64,000 bases of DNA, from contig NZ_VITV01000003.1 of the NCBI RefSeq assembly GCF_007828035.1, forward strand, positions 124,001 to 188,000. The letters are read 5' to 3'. A model generated the notes under the pieces. It was not told the origin of the DNA. It was given only the letters and a program-made list of their open reading frames with translations, and made no database searches. Origin of the DNA: Nitrospirillum amazonense. Its GTDB lineage: Bacteria; Pseudomonadota; Alphaproteobacteria; Azospirillales; Azospirillaceae. Every line of letters starts with the position of its first letter. Position 1 is the first letter of the stretch. Below are positions 24,736 to 33,292 of the stretch, in pieces. The position numbers were made by a program, and so were the translations under genes.

Positions 24736-25292
24736 GCGTCGAACGCCGTGGCGACGGTGGCGATGCGGGCGAAGCGGCCGTCCAGCACCAACTCGGTGGC
24801 GGCCTTGATCTCCGCCGTGGGCCAAATGCGCCCGTGCGCATCGATCATGGGGAAGGTCAGCGTCGCCTCCGTCACGTAGGTGACGTCGAAGCCCAGGTCG
24901 GAGGCATGGCGGGTCGTCGTCTCACAGCACTGCTCCGTCCGCACGCCGGAGATGACGACGCGGCGGATGCCATGGCTGATCAGCCAGACATCCAGCCCGC
25001 TGCCCACCAGGGCGCTGTGCCGCGCCTTGTGAAAGGTGGCGTCCGGCGTGATGTCCAGGCCCTCCAGCGTGCGGATGGTGCCGGACTCGTGGGTGAACGG
25101 CGCGTCGCCATCCACATGGAAGACCTGGATGACCGGAATGCCGCGCGCCCGGGCCTGGTTCACCAGCGCCTGCTGCGCCGGGCGATAGGCATCATACTCC
25201 GCCTGCACCCAATAGGGCCGGTGACGGAAGGACTCCTGAGCGTCGATGACTATCAGGGCGGTGGTCTGGATACCGGCGGTCACGGTGCTCAT
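24732..25292 (-). CDS. Isochorismatase-family cysteine hydrolase
   Basis: A 186-aa hydrolase. The family triad is visible: Asp17 (LIVIDAQESF), Lys89 (FHKARHSAL) and Cys122 (GVRTEQCCETT). The family cleaves amides such as nicotinamide or N-carbamoyl compounds; the substrate is not evident. It is the first gene of a two-gene operon with a GlxA-type regulator, a common pairing. A GGAG site precedes the ATG at 25292. Confidence 0.9.
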   Translation of the reverse strand: MSTVTAGIQTTALIVIDAQESFRHRPYWVQAEYDAYRPAQQALVNQARARGIPVIQVFHVDGDAPFTHESGTIRTLEGLDITPDATFHKARHSALVGSGLDVWLISHGIRRVVISGVRTEQCCETTTRHASDLGFDVTYVTEATLTFPMIDAHGRIWPTAEIKAATELVLDGRFARIATVATAFDA

Positions 25293-25306
25293 AGGGGCTA
25301 TCTCCT

Positions 25307-25400
25307 GCCATCAGTGTGGGGTGATGGCGTGGATGCTAGCCTGCAGCGTACCACGGCATAATGAGGCTGGCGGACAAAGATGGGACATTTTACGCCATCA
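25307..25400. promoter_or_regulatory. Three TGATGGC sites upstream of the isochorismatase operon
   Basis: TGATGGC lies at 25313-25307 (minus), TGATGGCGT at 25322-25330 (plus) and its exact inverse ACGCCATCA at 25392-25400. The outer pair is a perfect 9-bp inverted repeat with arms 61 bp apart. Spaced repeats of this type suit an AraC-family activator, possibly the GlxA-type protein of the same operon. Confidence 0.4.
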
Positions 25401-25512
25401 GCAAATTAACCGGGGCGGAGGTGATGCCAGCCGTTTACACCATGACGGTTGCGGCCTGACCTCATTCTTGATTGATTTGTGACATACGGTTCCACCGCCG
25501 CAGGAGGGGGGC

Positions 25513-26688
25513 ATGGCCCCTGCGAACAACCACACCGCAGACATGAACAATTCCGCCGCGTCGGCGCCCGGCCTCTGGCACCGGCTGATGTCCAGCCAGG
25601 CGGCCGGCACCATCTCCCTGGCGGTCGGCCTGCTCAGCATCGGCGCGGTGTTGTGCCTGCGCTATCCCGCCTGGCTGACGACGCCGGAGCTGCGGCCGCA
25701 CTACGACATGGATCTGCTGCGTCTGATCCTGGCGCTGTCCATGGGCGTGGGGGTGTTCCTGGGACTGGGGGCGTGCGTCCTGAACCGGCGCCGGCGGGCG
25801 GGTGTCATCGGCATCAGTGGCGTGGTGCTGGCCCTGTTGCTGGGCGGGCCCTATGTGCCGTATGAGGATTTCGACCAGGCCCGGACCTGGGTGGGGCTGG
25901 ACTGGCTGGTGCTGGACCTGTTCTTCACCGGCAGCGCCTTCATCCTGCTGGAGCGCCTGCTGCCCCGCGTGGCGCCGGACCAGCCCGTGCTGCGGGAAGG
26001 GTGGCGGCTGGACCTCAGCTATTTCACCGTGAACCATTTGCTGATCGGCGCCTTTCTGCTGACCTCCAACCACTTCGCCCATGACGTCTTCGGTTGGGCG
26101 GTCAATGGCTGGGTGCAGGCGCAGGTCGCGGCGCTGCCTGGATTTGTGCGCTTCCTGCTGGTCATCCTGGCGGCCGACGCCGCGGAGTATGCCAGCCATC
26201 GCGCCTATCACGAGATCCCCTGGCTGTGGCGCTTGCACGCCGTTCACCACTCGCCCCAGCATATGGATTGGCTGTCCGGCTCCCGCCTGCATGTGCTGGA
26301 GGTGCTGATTACCCGGTCGCTGATCTTGGTACCCATCTTCCTGCTGGGGTTCCCCCAGGACACGGTGTTCGCCTACCTGATCTTCGTGTCCATCCAGGCG
26401 GTGCTGATCCATTCCAACATCGCCATGGATCTGGGCTGGCTGCGCTACGTCATCGTGACGCCGCAGTTCCACCATTGGCACCATGCCTCGGATGAAGAGG
26501 CGTTGGACCGCAACTACTGCGCCCACACCCCGTTCTGGGATCTGGTGTTCCGCACCTACCATCAGCCCAAGGACCGCTGGCCAGAGAAGTACGGCACGGT
26601 GAAGCCCATCCCCGGCGGTTTCGTCCAGCAATTCCTCTACCCGTTCAGCGGCCCCGTGGAGCTGCTGACCGGCAAGCGGGAAGGGTAG
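25513..26688 (+). CDS. Sterol desaturase / fatty acid hydroxylase superfamily protein
   Basis: A 391-aa integral-membrane di-iron oxygenase. Several helices cover ~30-220. The metal-binding histidine clusters are H229-x3-H233, H242-x2-H245-H246 and H320-H321-x-H323-H324, all intact. The family hydroxylates or desaturates lipids (sterols, carotenoids, hopanoid or fatty-acid chains); the substrate is not known here. An AGGAGG site precedes the ATG. A structured repeat follows 24 bp after the stop. Confidence 0.88.
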   Translation: MAPANNHTADMNNSAASAPGLWHRLMSSQAAGTISLAVGLLSIGAVLCLRYPAWLTTPELRPHYDMDLLRLILALSMGVGVFLGLGACVLNRRRRAGVIGISGVVLALLLGGPYVPYEDFDQARTWVGLDWLVLDLFFTGSAFILLERLLPRVAPDQPVLREGWRLDLSYFTVNHLLIGAFLLTSNHFAHDVFGWAVNGWVQAQVAALPGFVRFLLVILAADAAEYASHRAYHEIPWLWRLHAVHHSPQHMDWLSGSRLHVLEVLITRSLILVPIFLLGFPQDTVFAYLIFVSIQAVLIHSNIAMDLGWLRYVIVTPQFHHWHHASDEEALDRNYCAHTPFWDLVFRTYHQPKDRWPEKYGTVKPIPGGFVQQFLYPFSGPVELLTGKREG

Positions 26689-26712
26689 TGCCAAGGACGC
26701 TCATGCCCTTGT

Positions 26713-26812
26713 AGGCCGCGACTGCGGCCGCCGGAGCGTTTCGGGGAGCGTCAGCGGACTGAAACGTGAGGATGAGCCAAGGCCACGGATGTGGCCGCCC
26801 GGCGTTTGAGGA
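26713..26812 (+). repeat. Three-hairpin dispersed repeat, copy A
   Basis: About 100 bp with ~80% identity to copy B at 27715-27811, same orientation. Hairpin 1: GGCCGC/GCGGCC (26714-26729, loop GACT). Hairpin 2: CGTTTC/GAAACG (26737-26766, 18-nt loop containing GGGGAGCGT). Hairpin 3: GGCCAC/GTGGCC (26781-26796, loop GGAT), then GCCCGGCG. It lies between the 3' ends of the hydroxylase and xthA genes. Differences from copy B fall in matched pairs that keep the stems. Confidence 0.75.
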
Positions 26813-26825
26813 TGTGCTTGAAGAC

Positions 26826-27599
26826 TCACACCGCGAGTTCCAGCACTACCGGCGTATGGTCGGACGCCTTTTCCTGGCCGCGTGGGCCCTTGTCGATGGC
26901 GCAGCCCACCAGGCGATCGGCGGCCTGGGGCGACAGCAGGAAATGGTCGATGCGCAGGCCGTTGTCGCGCGGCCAGGCGCCGGCCTGGTAGTCCCAGAAG
27001 GTGAAGGCGCGCTCGGCATCCGGGTGCACAGCCCGGAAGGCCTCCACCAGGCCCAGGTGGGTGATCTCGCGGAACTTGGCGCGGGTCTCGGGGCGGAACA
27101 GGGCGTCGGTGATCCAGGCGGCGGGGTCATAGACATCGCGCGCTTCGGGGATGACGTTGTAGTCGCCGCCCAGCACGAAAGGCACTTCCTGCGCCAGGAG
27201 GCTGCTGGCATGGGCCTTCAGCCGGTCCATCCAGCGCAGCTTGTAGGGGTATTTCTCCGTGCCCACCGGGTTGCCGTTGGGCAGGTACAGGCTGGCGATG
27301 CGGATACCGCCCACCGTGGCCTCGACATAGCGGGCCTGCTCATCCTCCGGCTCACCCGGCAGACGGGTGATGATGTCGGTGGGTTCTTCCCGCGACAGCA
27401 GCGCCACGCCGTTGTAGGCCTTCTGGCCCACGACGGCGCAGTGATAGCCCAGATCCTGGAAGGCCTGCAGCGGGAAGGCGGCCGTCTCGCACTTGATCTC
27501 CTGGAACAGCACGACGTCCGGCTTGGCGCTGTCCAGCCACTCGGTCACGTTCCCTAAGCGGGCTTTGACCGAGTTCACGTTCCAGGTGGCGATGCGCAT
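26826..27599 (-). CDS. xthA: Exodeoxyribonuclease III
   Basis: A 257-aa Mg-dependent nuclease of the exonuclease III family, for AP-site incision and 3' end repair. Motifs: MRIATWNVNSVKARL, the metal ligand Glu in LFQEIK, LYLPNGNPVGTEKY, GDYNVIPE and the C-terminal SDHTPV. Length is normal. The gene is flanked on both sides by copies of a structured ~100-bp repeat. Likely its own transcription unit; the upstream 215 bp contains copy B. Confidence 0.95.
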   Translation of the reverse strand: MRIATWNVNSVKARLGNVTEWLDSAKPDVVLFQEIKCETAAFPLQAFQDLGYHCAVVGQKAYNGVALLSREEPTDIITRLPGEPEDEQARYVEATVGGIRIASLYLPNGNPVGTEKYPYKLRWMDRLKAHASSLLAQEVPFVLGGDYNVIPEARDVYDPAAWITDALFRPETRAKFREITHLGLVEAFRAVHPDAERAFTFWDYQAGAWPRDNGLRIDHFLLSPQAADRLVGCAIDKGPRGQEKASDHTPVVLELAV

Positions 27600-27714
27600 G
27601 GGAAGGCTCTCATCAGGCGGCGGTTCGCGCGCACCTTAGAGCGAAGGCCGCGCCAACGCGAGAACCTTGGAAGCCATTTCCAGACCATCTGCACGAGATC
27701 CCCTCATGCAGCTT

Positions 27715-27811
27715 AGGACGCGACCGCGTCCGCCGGACCTTTGTGGGGAGCGTAGCGGACCGCAAAGGGGGAAGCCAAGGCCGCGGATGCGGCCGCCCGG
27801 CGCCTGAGGGA
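27715..27811 (+). repeat. Three-hairpin dispersed repeat, copy B
   Basis: Second copy. Hairpin 1: GGACGC/GCGTCC (27716-27731, loop GACC). Hairpin 2: CCTTTG/CAAAGG (27738-27768, 19-nt loop containing GGGGAGCGTAGCGGAC). Hairpin 3: GGCCGC/GCGGCC (27779-27794, loop GGAT), then GCCCGGCG. Against copy A, four base pairs differ and every one is a compensated double change. It stands between the end of erpA and the start of xthA. Confidence 0.75.
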
Positions 27812-27814
27812 ATC

Positions 27815-28201
27815 TTACAAAGAAAAACTCTGCCCGCAGCCGCAGGAGGAGCTGGCGTTGGGATTGTTGACCTTGAAGTAGGACCCGGCCAATTCCTCGA
27901 CGAAGTCCACCTCGGCGCCGGCCAGGAGATCCAGCGAGGTGTCGTCCACCACCAGCCGGGCGCCGTCGCGCTCGAACACGTGGTCGTCCTCGTTGGTGGT
28001 GGCGTCGAAGCTGAAGCCGTACTGGAAGCCGGAGCAGCCGCCGCCAGATACGGAAAGGCGCATCATGATGTCGGGGCCACCCTCCATTTCCGCCAGCTTG
28101 CGCACACGTTTGGCGGCGCTGGCGCTCAGGCTCATCGCCCGGGCGAGAGCGGGCGTGCCAGCGGGCGATGCGGTGTCGGCGGTGATGTCGGTGATGCTCA
28201 T
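27815..28201 (-). CDS. erpA: Iron-sulfur cluster insertion protein ErpA (A-type carrier)
   Basis: A 128-aa A-type scaffold that delivers Fe-S clusters. The three cysteine ligands are Cys56 (GGGCSGFQYGF), Cys120 and Cys122 (SCGCGQSFSL). Sequence around 50-128 is closely ErpA-like. The first ~22 residues are low-complexity; an internal ATG (residue 23) would also give a full-length A-type domain, so the start is uncertain. It diverges from dgt, the usual alphaproteobacterial order. Confidence 0.92.
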   Translation of the reverse strand: MSITDITADTASPAGTPALARAMSLSASAAKRVRKLAEMEGGPDIMMRLSVSGGGCSGFQYGFSFDATTNEDDHVFERDGARLVVDDTSLDLLAGAEVDFVEELAGSYFKVNNPNASSSCGCGQSFSL

Positions 28202-28299
28202 CGACGGTGTCTTCCCAGTTGTGGAATGGGCCGTCCAAACCCACGTACCTGTTGAAAAGGCGACTGGACAGGGGCGGCGTTCCTCTGTAACGCCCATAG

Positions 28300-28328
28300 T
28301 ATGTAGGCGCTCCAAACGGTTCCGTCAA
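28300..28328 (-). promoter_or_regulatory. Candidate erpA promoter
   Basis: On the minus strand TTGACG (28328-28323) and TACATA (28305-28300) are 17 bp apart in the erpA/dgt intergenic region, about 100 bp upstream of erpA. The -35 match is good and the -10 match moderate. Confidence 0.38.
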
Positions 28329-28380
28329 AGGACCAGGAACCATTCGGCGCCCGCACGGATCTGGCATGAGGTATGCGGCG

Positions 28381-29733
28381 ATGATGAACTGGAACAGTCT
28401 GCTGTCGCGCAAGCGATTGGCCAAGACGACGGCCGACGCGGAGCTGCCGCACCGCAGTGCCTATGAGATCGACATAGACCGCATCACCTTCACCACCAGC
28501 TTCCGCCGGCTGGCGGACAAGCAGCAGGTGCACGGCATCGGCGGGTCGGACTACGTCCGTTCCCGCCTGACGCACTCCATGGAGGCGGCGCGGGTGGGGC
28601 GCTCGCTGGGGATGTGGGTGGGGCCGGCCATCCTGCGCAGCGTTGACTATGAGGTGAAGGCGACGCCGGCGGACATCGGCCACGTGGTGGCCGCCGCCTC
28701 GCTGGCCCACGACGTGGGCACCCCCTGCTTCGCCCACACGGGTGAGGATGTGATCTCCGACTGGTTCGCCGATAGTGACATCGGCCGGCGCATACGCGCG
28801 GGCCTGAGCGATGTCGAGCAGGCGGAGCTGTGCAAGTTCGAGGCGAACGCCCAGGGCTTCCGCGTGCTGACCCGGCTGCAGGGCTGGCGCGGCGTGGGCG
28901 GCCTGCAGCTGACGGCGGCCACACTGGGCGCCGGGGCCAAATATCCCTGGGGGGTGGAGGTGCCGAACGGCCCCCTCAAGCGCCCGCACAAGCGCAAGTA
29001 CGGCTTCTTCGAGAGCGAACAGGCGGTCTTCGCCGAGGTGGCGGCGGAGGTGGGCCTGGTGGAAAAGGGACCGGGCGCCTGGTGCCGCCACCCGCTGGCT
29101 TACCTGGTGGAGGCGGCGGACGATGCCTGCTACCACGTGGTGGACATCGAGGACGCGGCCAAGATGCGCATGCTGAGCTTCGAGCATGCCGAAGACCTGT
29201 TGCTGGCCTTCATCCGCGACGACAAGCCTGACACGGCCACGGGCAAGGACTGGGAGGCGGACTACAAGACGCTGGAGGATGAGGACCGCAAGCTGATCTT
29301 CCTGCGCGCCCAGGCCATCGACCGGCTGGTGCGCGATGCGGCGGAGATTTTCCTGGAGCGCTTGCCGCAACTGATGGCCGGGGAGTTCTGCCACCCCCTG
29401 CTGACCCTGTCGGCGCGCGCGCCCGCCTTGCGCAGGATCGAGCAGGTAAGCCATGAGCGCATCTACCGCGGCCAGCAGCGCTGCGAGACCGACATCATCG
29501 CCGCCCGCACCATCACCACCCTGCTGGACGCCTATGGCGAGGCGCTGCTGGACCGGGAGAAGCTGGGCCCCGGCGCCAAGCTGCCCCGCCGCTGGGCCTC
29601 CCTGCTGGAAACCATGCCGGAGTCGCGCCAGCTGCCCTATGAGCGCGCGGGCTGGGTGCGCGGCCTGCTGGACTACGTCGCCGGCATGACCGACCGCTTC
29701 GCCATCCGTCAGGCGCAACTGATCGCGGGGTGA
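28381..29733 (+). CDS. dgt: dGTP triphosphohydrolase-like HD-domain protein
   Basis: A ~450-aa HD-superfamily dNTP triphosphohydrolase. It has the Dgt N-terminal pattern ITFTTSFRRLADKQQVHG, the HD-domain histidine in RLTHSMEAARVGRSLG, the HD pair in SLAHDVGTPCFAHTGE, and a later Asp in EAADDACYHVVDIEDA. It degrades dNTPs to deoxynucleoside and triphosphate. Its length and N-terminus differ from the ~390-aa form common in alphaproteobacteria. ATGs at 28366, 28381 and 28384 are possible; 28381 has GAGG upstream. Confidence 0.88.
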   Translation: MMNWNSLLSRKRLAKTTADAELPHRSAYEIDIDRITFTTSFRRLADKQQVHGIGGSDYVRSRLTHSMEAARVGRSLGMWVGPAILRSVDYEVKATPADIGHVVAAASLAHDVGTPCFAHTGEDVISDWFADSDIGRRIRAGLSDVEQAELCKFEANAQGFRVLTRLQGWRGVGGLQLTAATLGAGAKYPWGVEVPNGPLKRPHKRKYGFFESEQAVFAEVAAEVGLVEKGPGAWCRHPLAYLVEAADDACYHVVDIEDAAKMRMLSFEHAEDLLLAFIRDDKPDTATGKDWEADYKTLEDEDRKLIFLRAQAIDRLVRDAAEIFLERLPQLMAGEFCHPLLTLSARAPALRRIEQVSHERIYRGQQRCETDIIAARTITTLLDAYGEALLDREKLGPGAKLPRRWASLLETMPESRQLPYERAGWVRGLLDYVAGMTDRFAIRQAQLIAG

Positions 29734-29746
29734 GGCGCCGGCGTCT

Positions 29747-29803
29747 TGGGGTTGCAAGATTCCTGACACCCCACAAGATTGAGGCTGTTGCGCATGTGGG
29801 GTG
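29747..29803 (+). promoter_or_regulatory. Mutually exclusive hairpins before the DUF805 gene
   Basis: CACCCCAC (29767-29774) can pair over 8 bp with GTGGGGTG (29796-29803), which lies in the G-rich region preceding the ATG at 29813. Part of the same strand, ACCCCA, can instead pair with TGGGGT (29747-29752). The two structures exclude each other, so the leader could open or block the ribosome site. No ligand or partner is implied by the sequence. Confidence 0.3.
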
Positions 29804-29812
29804 GGGAATGGG

Positions 29813-30361
29813 ATGCGGGGAACGGTTGTAGCGTTTGACGAGGTCGCCGGTGCAGGTGAGGCCGTGGACGTGGAGGGCTTGTCCCATTTCTTCACCGCCG
29901 CGCAGTGGCGGGGTGAAGGTTTACCGGTCGCGGGCATGGCCGTCGAGATCCTGAGCGGCGGAGCGGACCTGAGCGTCGTATCCTTTCAGCCGCGCCCCGC
30001 CTTCACTTGGCCTTGGTTCCTGTTTTCGATCCAAGGAAGGGTCAGTCGGCGGGAGTACTGGCTGAAATACACCCTTCCGCTGTTGGGCATGATTCTGCTG
30101 GTCATGATCGCCGGCAGCCTGACGGCCGATTCCACCGGCCATAACGCCGTGGCCGGCTGGACGCTGGTTCTGATGTTCATCATTTCGCTCTGGACGGGCA
30201 TCGCCGTACAGGTGAAGCGACTGCATGACCGGGGCTTCAGCGGCTGGTTCATCCTGTTAGGCATCATCCCCATCCTGGGGGAATACTGGGTAGCTGCCCA
30301 AGTAGGCTTCCTACCAGGCAAGCGCGGCGCCAACCGCTTCGGGGCCGATCCCATGGCCTGA
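29813..30361 (+). CDS. DUF805 membrane protein with N-terminal OB-like segment
   Basis: A 182-aa protein. Residues 1-50 ([20 protein letters not shown]...) resemble the small OB-like segment often fused to DUF805. The DUF805 domain follows with helices near 85-105, 115-135 and 145-165 and the conserved [11 protein letters not shown] and [12 protein letters not shown] motifs. Function of the family is unknown. It is inserted between dgt and argS. ATG 29813 is preferred over GTG 29801 because homology and the G-rich site fit it. Confidence 0.8.
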   Translation: MRGTVVAFDEVAGAGEAVDVEGLSHFFTAAQWRGEGLPVAGMAVEILSGGADLSVVSFQPRPAFTWPWFLFSIQGRVSRREYWLKYTLPLLGMILLVMIAGSLTADSTGHNAVAGWTLVLMFIISLWTGIAVQVKRLHDRGFSGWFILLGIIPILGEYWVAAQVGFLPGKRGANRFGADPMA

Positions 30362-30512
30362 GTGCTGGAAGCAGCGGGCTGCGGCAGCTTTGGACACCAG
30401 CCCTCCCAACTCCGCCCGTGACCTGCACCGCAGGAACCTTGTAAGGTGCGCCGCCGCCGGTCACCATGGATCGGCGAACGCGACTCTTTTGGATTGTGCC
30501 GGTTCTATCGCC

Positions 30513-32267
30513 ATGAACGTTTACAAGGAATTCGAAGCCCTGGTTCGCCGCGCGCTGGAGGCCCTGGCGGCCGATGGCGGCATTCCCGCCGGGCTGGACC
30601 TCTCCCGCGTGACGGTGGAGCCGCCGCGCGAGGCGGCGCATGGCGACATCTCCACCAACGCCGCCATGGTGCTGGCCAAGCCGGCGGGCAAGCCGCCGCG
30701 CGCCATCGCCGAGGCGCTGGCCCCGCATCTGCGGGCCCTGCCGGACGTGACCGAGGTCACCATCGCCGGCCCTGGCTTCGTCAACCTGCGCGTGGCGCCC
30801 AGCTATTGGCGCGCCCGCCTGGCCGACGTCCTGACGGCCGGCGTGGGCTTCGGCGCCAGCACCATCGGCAACGGCACCCGCGTGAACGTGGAATACGTCT
30901 CCGCCAACCCCACCGGCCCGCTGCACGCGGCGCACGCCCGCGGCGCCGTGGTGGGTGACGCGCTCGCGGCCCTGCTGGAAAAGGCCGGCTACGACGTCAC
31001 GCGCGAGTACTACATCAACGACGCCGGCGCCCAGGTGGACGTCCTGGCCCGCTCCACCCACCTGCGCTATCGCGAGGCCCTGGGCGAGACGGGCATCGAG
31101 ATCCCGGCCGGCATGTACCCGGGCGAGTACCTGAAGGACGTGGGCCAGGCCCTGGCCGAGCGGGACGGTGCCAAGTGGCGCGACCTGCCGGAGGAGGAAT
31201 GGCTGGCCCCGGTGCGCGCCTTCGCCATCGACCAGATGATGGCCGGCATCAAGGAGGATTTGGCCTCCCTCAACATCCACCATGACCTGTTCAGCAGCGA
31301 GCGTGCGCTGGTGGACAACGGGGCGGTGGACCAGGCGTTCAAGGCCCTGGAGGACGCCGGCCTGATCTATGTCGGCGTGCTGGAGCCGCCCAAGGGCAAG
31401 AAGCCCGACGATTGGGAACCGCGGCCCCAGACCCTGTTCAAGGCCACCCAGTTCGGCGACGACGTCGACCGCCCGCTGAAGAAGTCCGACGGTTCCTGGA
31501 CCTATTTCGCCAACGACATCGCCTATCACTACGACAAGTACCGGCGCGGCTGCCCCGTGCTGATCGACGTGTGGGGGGCGGACCACGGCGGCTATGTCAA
31601 GCGCATGGCGGCGGCGACCAAGGCCATCTCCGACGGCAAGGCCGCGCTGGACGTGAAGCTGTGCCAGCTGGTGCACCTGCTGCAGAACGGCGAGCCGGTG
31701 AAGATGTCCAAGCGGGCCGGCACCTTCGTCACCCTGCGTGACGTCATGGACGCCGTGGGCCGCGACGTCGTGCGCTTCATCATGCTGACCCGCCGCAACG
31801 ACCAGACGCTGGAGTTCGACTACGCCAAGGTGACGGAGCAGTCCAAGGACAACCCCGTCTTCTACGTGCAGTACGCCCACGCCCGCTGCCGCTCCGTCCT
31901 GCGCCAGGCCGCCAGTCTGCACGCCGACTGGGATCTGTCGCGTGAAGCGCTGTCGGCCGTGTCGTTCGACGGCCTGGCGTCCACGGCCGAGGTCGACCTC
32001 ATCCGTCTCATGCTGAACTGGCCGCGCACGGTGGAGTCGGCGGCGGAGGCGCACGAGCCGCACCGCGTCGCCTATTACCTGCAGGATCTGGCCGCTGCCT
32101 TCCACGGCTTCTGGAACCAGGGCAAGGACGACGCCACCCTGCGCTTCATCATCGAGGGGGACGACGCCCTGACCCGGGCCCGCCTGGCCCTGGTGACGGC
32201 GGTGTCCCTGGTCATCGCGTCCGGCCTCGCCATCATGGGCGTGGTGCCGGCCGAGGAGTTGCGCTGA
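30513..32267 (+). CDS. argS: Arginyl-tRNA synthetase
   Basis: A 584-aa class I synthetase. The N-terminal Add-1 domain (~1-110), Rossmann core and C-terminal DALR domain are complete. The KMSKS loop is [10 protein letters not shown] (around 396-404). The HIGH signature reads HAAH (138-141, in [14 protein letters not shown]), an unusual replacement of the glycine. The ATG at 30513 begins [11 protein letters not shown], where homology starts; the frame is open upstream. Followed after 4 bp by a SPOR gene. Confidence 0.95.
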   Translation: MNVYKEFEALVRRALEALAADGGIPAGLDLSRVTVEPPREAAHGDISTNAAMVLAKPAGKPPRAIAEALAPHLRALPDVTEVTIAGPGFVNLRVAPSYWRARLADVLTAGVGFGASTIGNGTRVNVEYVSANPTGPLHAAHARGAVVGDALAALLEKAGYDVTREYYINDAGAQVDVLARSTHLRYREALGETGIEIPAGMYPGEYLKDVGQALAERDGAKWRDLPEEEWLAPVRAFAIDQMMAGIKEDLASLNIHHDLFSSERALVDNGAVDQAFKALEDAGLIYVGVLEPPKGKKPDDWEPRPQTLFKATQFGDDVDRPLKKSDGSWTYFANDIAYHYDKYRRGCPVLIDVWGADHGGYVKRMAAATKAISDGKAALDVKLCQLVHLLQNGEPVKMSKRAGTFVTLRDVMDAVGRDVVRFIMLTRRNDQTLEFDYAKVTEQSKDNPVFYVQYAHARCRSVLRQAASLHADWDLSREALSAVSFDGLASTAEVDLIRLMLNWPRTVESAAEAHEPHRVAYYLQDLAAAFHGFWNQGKDDATLRFIIEGDDALTRARLALVTAVSLVIASGLAIMGVVPAEELR

Positions 32268-32271
32268 TCCC

Positions 32272-33279
32272 ATGAGCGACATGCACGACCATCACGGCGA
32301 CCCCGACTACGACTACGATCCCGGCTATGACTGGCAGGGGCGGCGCCAGCCGGCGCCCCGCCGGCGCGGACTGCTGAGCCTGGGCGTGGTGGTGGCCGCC
32401 GTCGGCAGCTTCGGCGGGCTGATCTACTTCGTCTATACCCAGGGCCAGCGGGCGGGGACGGAGGCGATCGCCCCCATCATCCACGCCGATCCCGGGCCGA
32501 CGAAGGTGAAGCCGGAGACGCCGGGCGGAATGGACGTGCCCAACCAGGACCGGCTGATTTACGACCGCCTGCGCGCCGACACCAAGACGGACCCCGGTGT
32601 GGAACGTCTGCTGCCGCCGCCGGAAGCGCCCATGGAACGGCCCACGGCCCCGCCGCCGGCCGCGGTCCAGCAGCCGGCGTCCCCGCAGACGGCTCAGACC
32701 GCTGCCCAAGCTCCTGCCCAGGCGCCGGCGCAAACCCCGGCCGCCCAGCCGGCGGCCCCGACCGTCCTGCCGCCCACCGTGCTGCCCCCGACGCTGGCCG
32801 GCACCACCGCCGCGAAGCCGATGACGCCGGCGCCGGCCGCGAAGCCTCCCGCACAGCAGACGGCGCAAGCCAACGCGCCCACGCCGCTGGTGCCGCCGGC
32901 CCCGCAGCCTGCGCCTCAGCCGGCCGCGCCCAAGCCTGTTGCCGCCGCCCCGGTCACGCCGGCGCCGAAGCCGGTGGAAAAGCCGGTGGCACCGGCCGCC
33001 GCTGCGCCCACGGCTGCGCCGACCGCTACCGGCGGCGGGTCGGTGAAATTGCAGTTCGCTTCCATTCCGTCGGAACCGCAGGCGGAAGCCGAGATGCAGC
33101 GCATCCAGCGCAAGCATGCCAGTGTCCTGGGCGGGCTCAGTCTGCGCCTGGTCAAAGCGGATCTGGGGGCCAAGGGCATCTATTACCGCGTCCAGGCGGG
33201 CCCCGTGGACGAGGCCCAGGCCAAGCGCATCTGCGAGGCGGTGAAGGCGGCCAAGGACGGCTGCATCCCCGTACATTAA
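32272..33279 (+). CDS. SPOR-domain cell-envelope protein
   Basis: A 335-aa single-pass inner-membrane protein. A charged His/Asp-rich cytoplasmic tail (~1-32) precedes one membrane helix (~34-54). A long Pro/Ala-rich linker (~120-255) leads to a SPOR domain (~258-335, KLQFASIPSEPQAEAEM, YYRVQAGPVDEAQA). SPOR domains bind denuded glycan strands at division sites. It sits between argS and nagZ, its usual place in alphaproteobacteria. Confidence 0.88.
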   Translation: MSDMHDHHGDPDYDYDPGYDWQGRRQPAPRRRGLLSLGVVVAAVGSFGGLIYFVYTQGQRAGTEAIAPIIHADPGPTKVKPETPGGMDVPNQDRLIYDRLRADTKTDPGVERLLPPPEAPMERPTAPPPAAVQQPASPQTAQTAAQAPAQAPAQTPAAQPAAPTVLPPTVLPPTLAGTTAAKPMTPAPAAKPPAQQTAQANAPTPLVPPAPQPAPQPAAPKPVAAAPVTPAPKPVEKPVAPAAAAPTAAPTATGGGSVKLQFASIPSEPQAEAEMQRIQRKHASVLGGLSLRLVKADLGAKGIYYRVQAGPVDEAQAKRICEAVKAAKDGCIPVH

Positions 33280-33292
33280 GGCGGTGCCTGCG

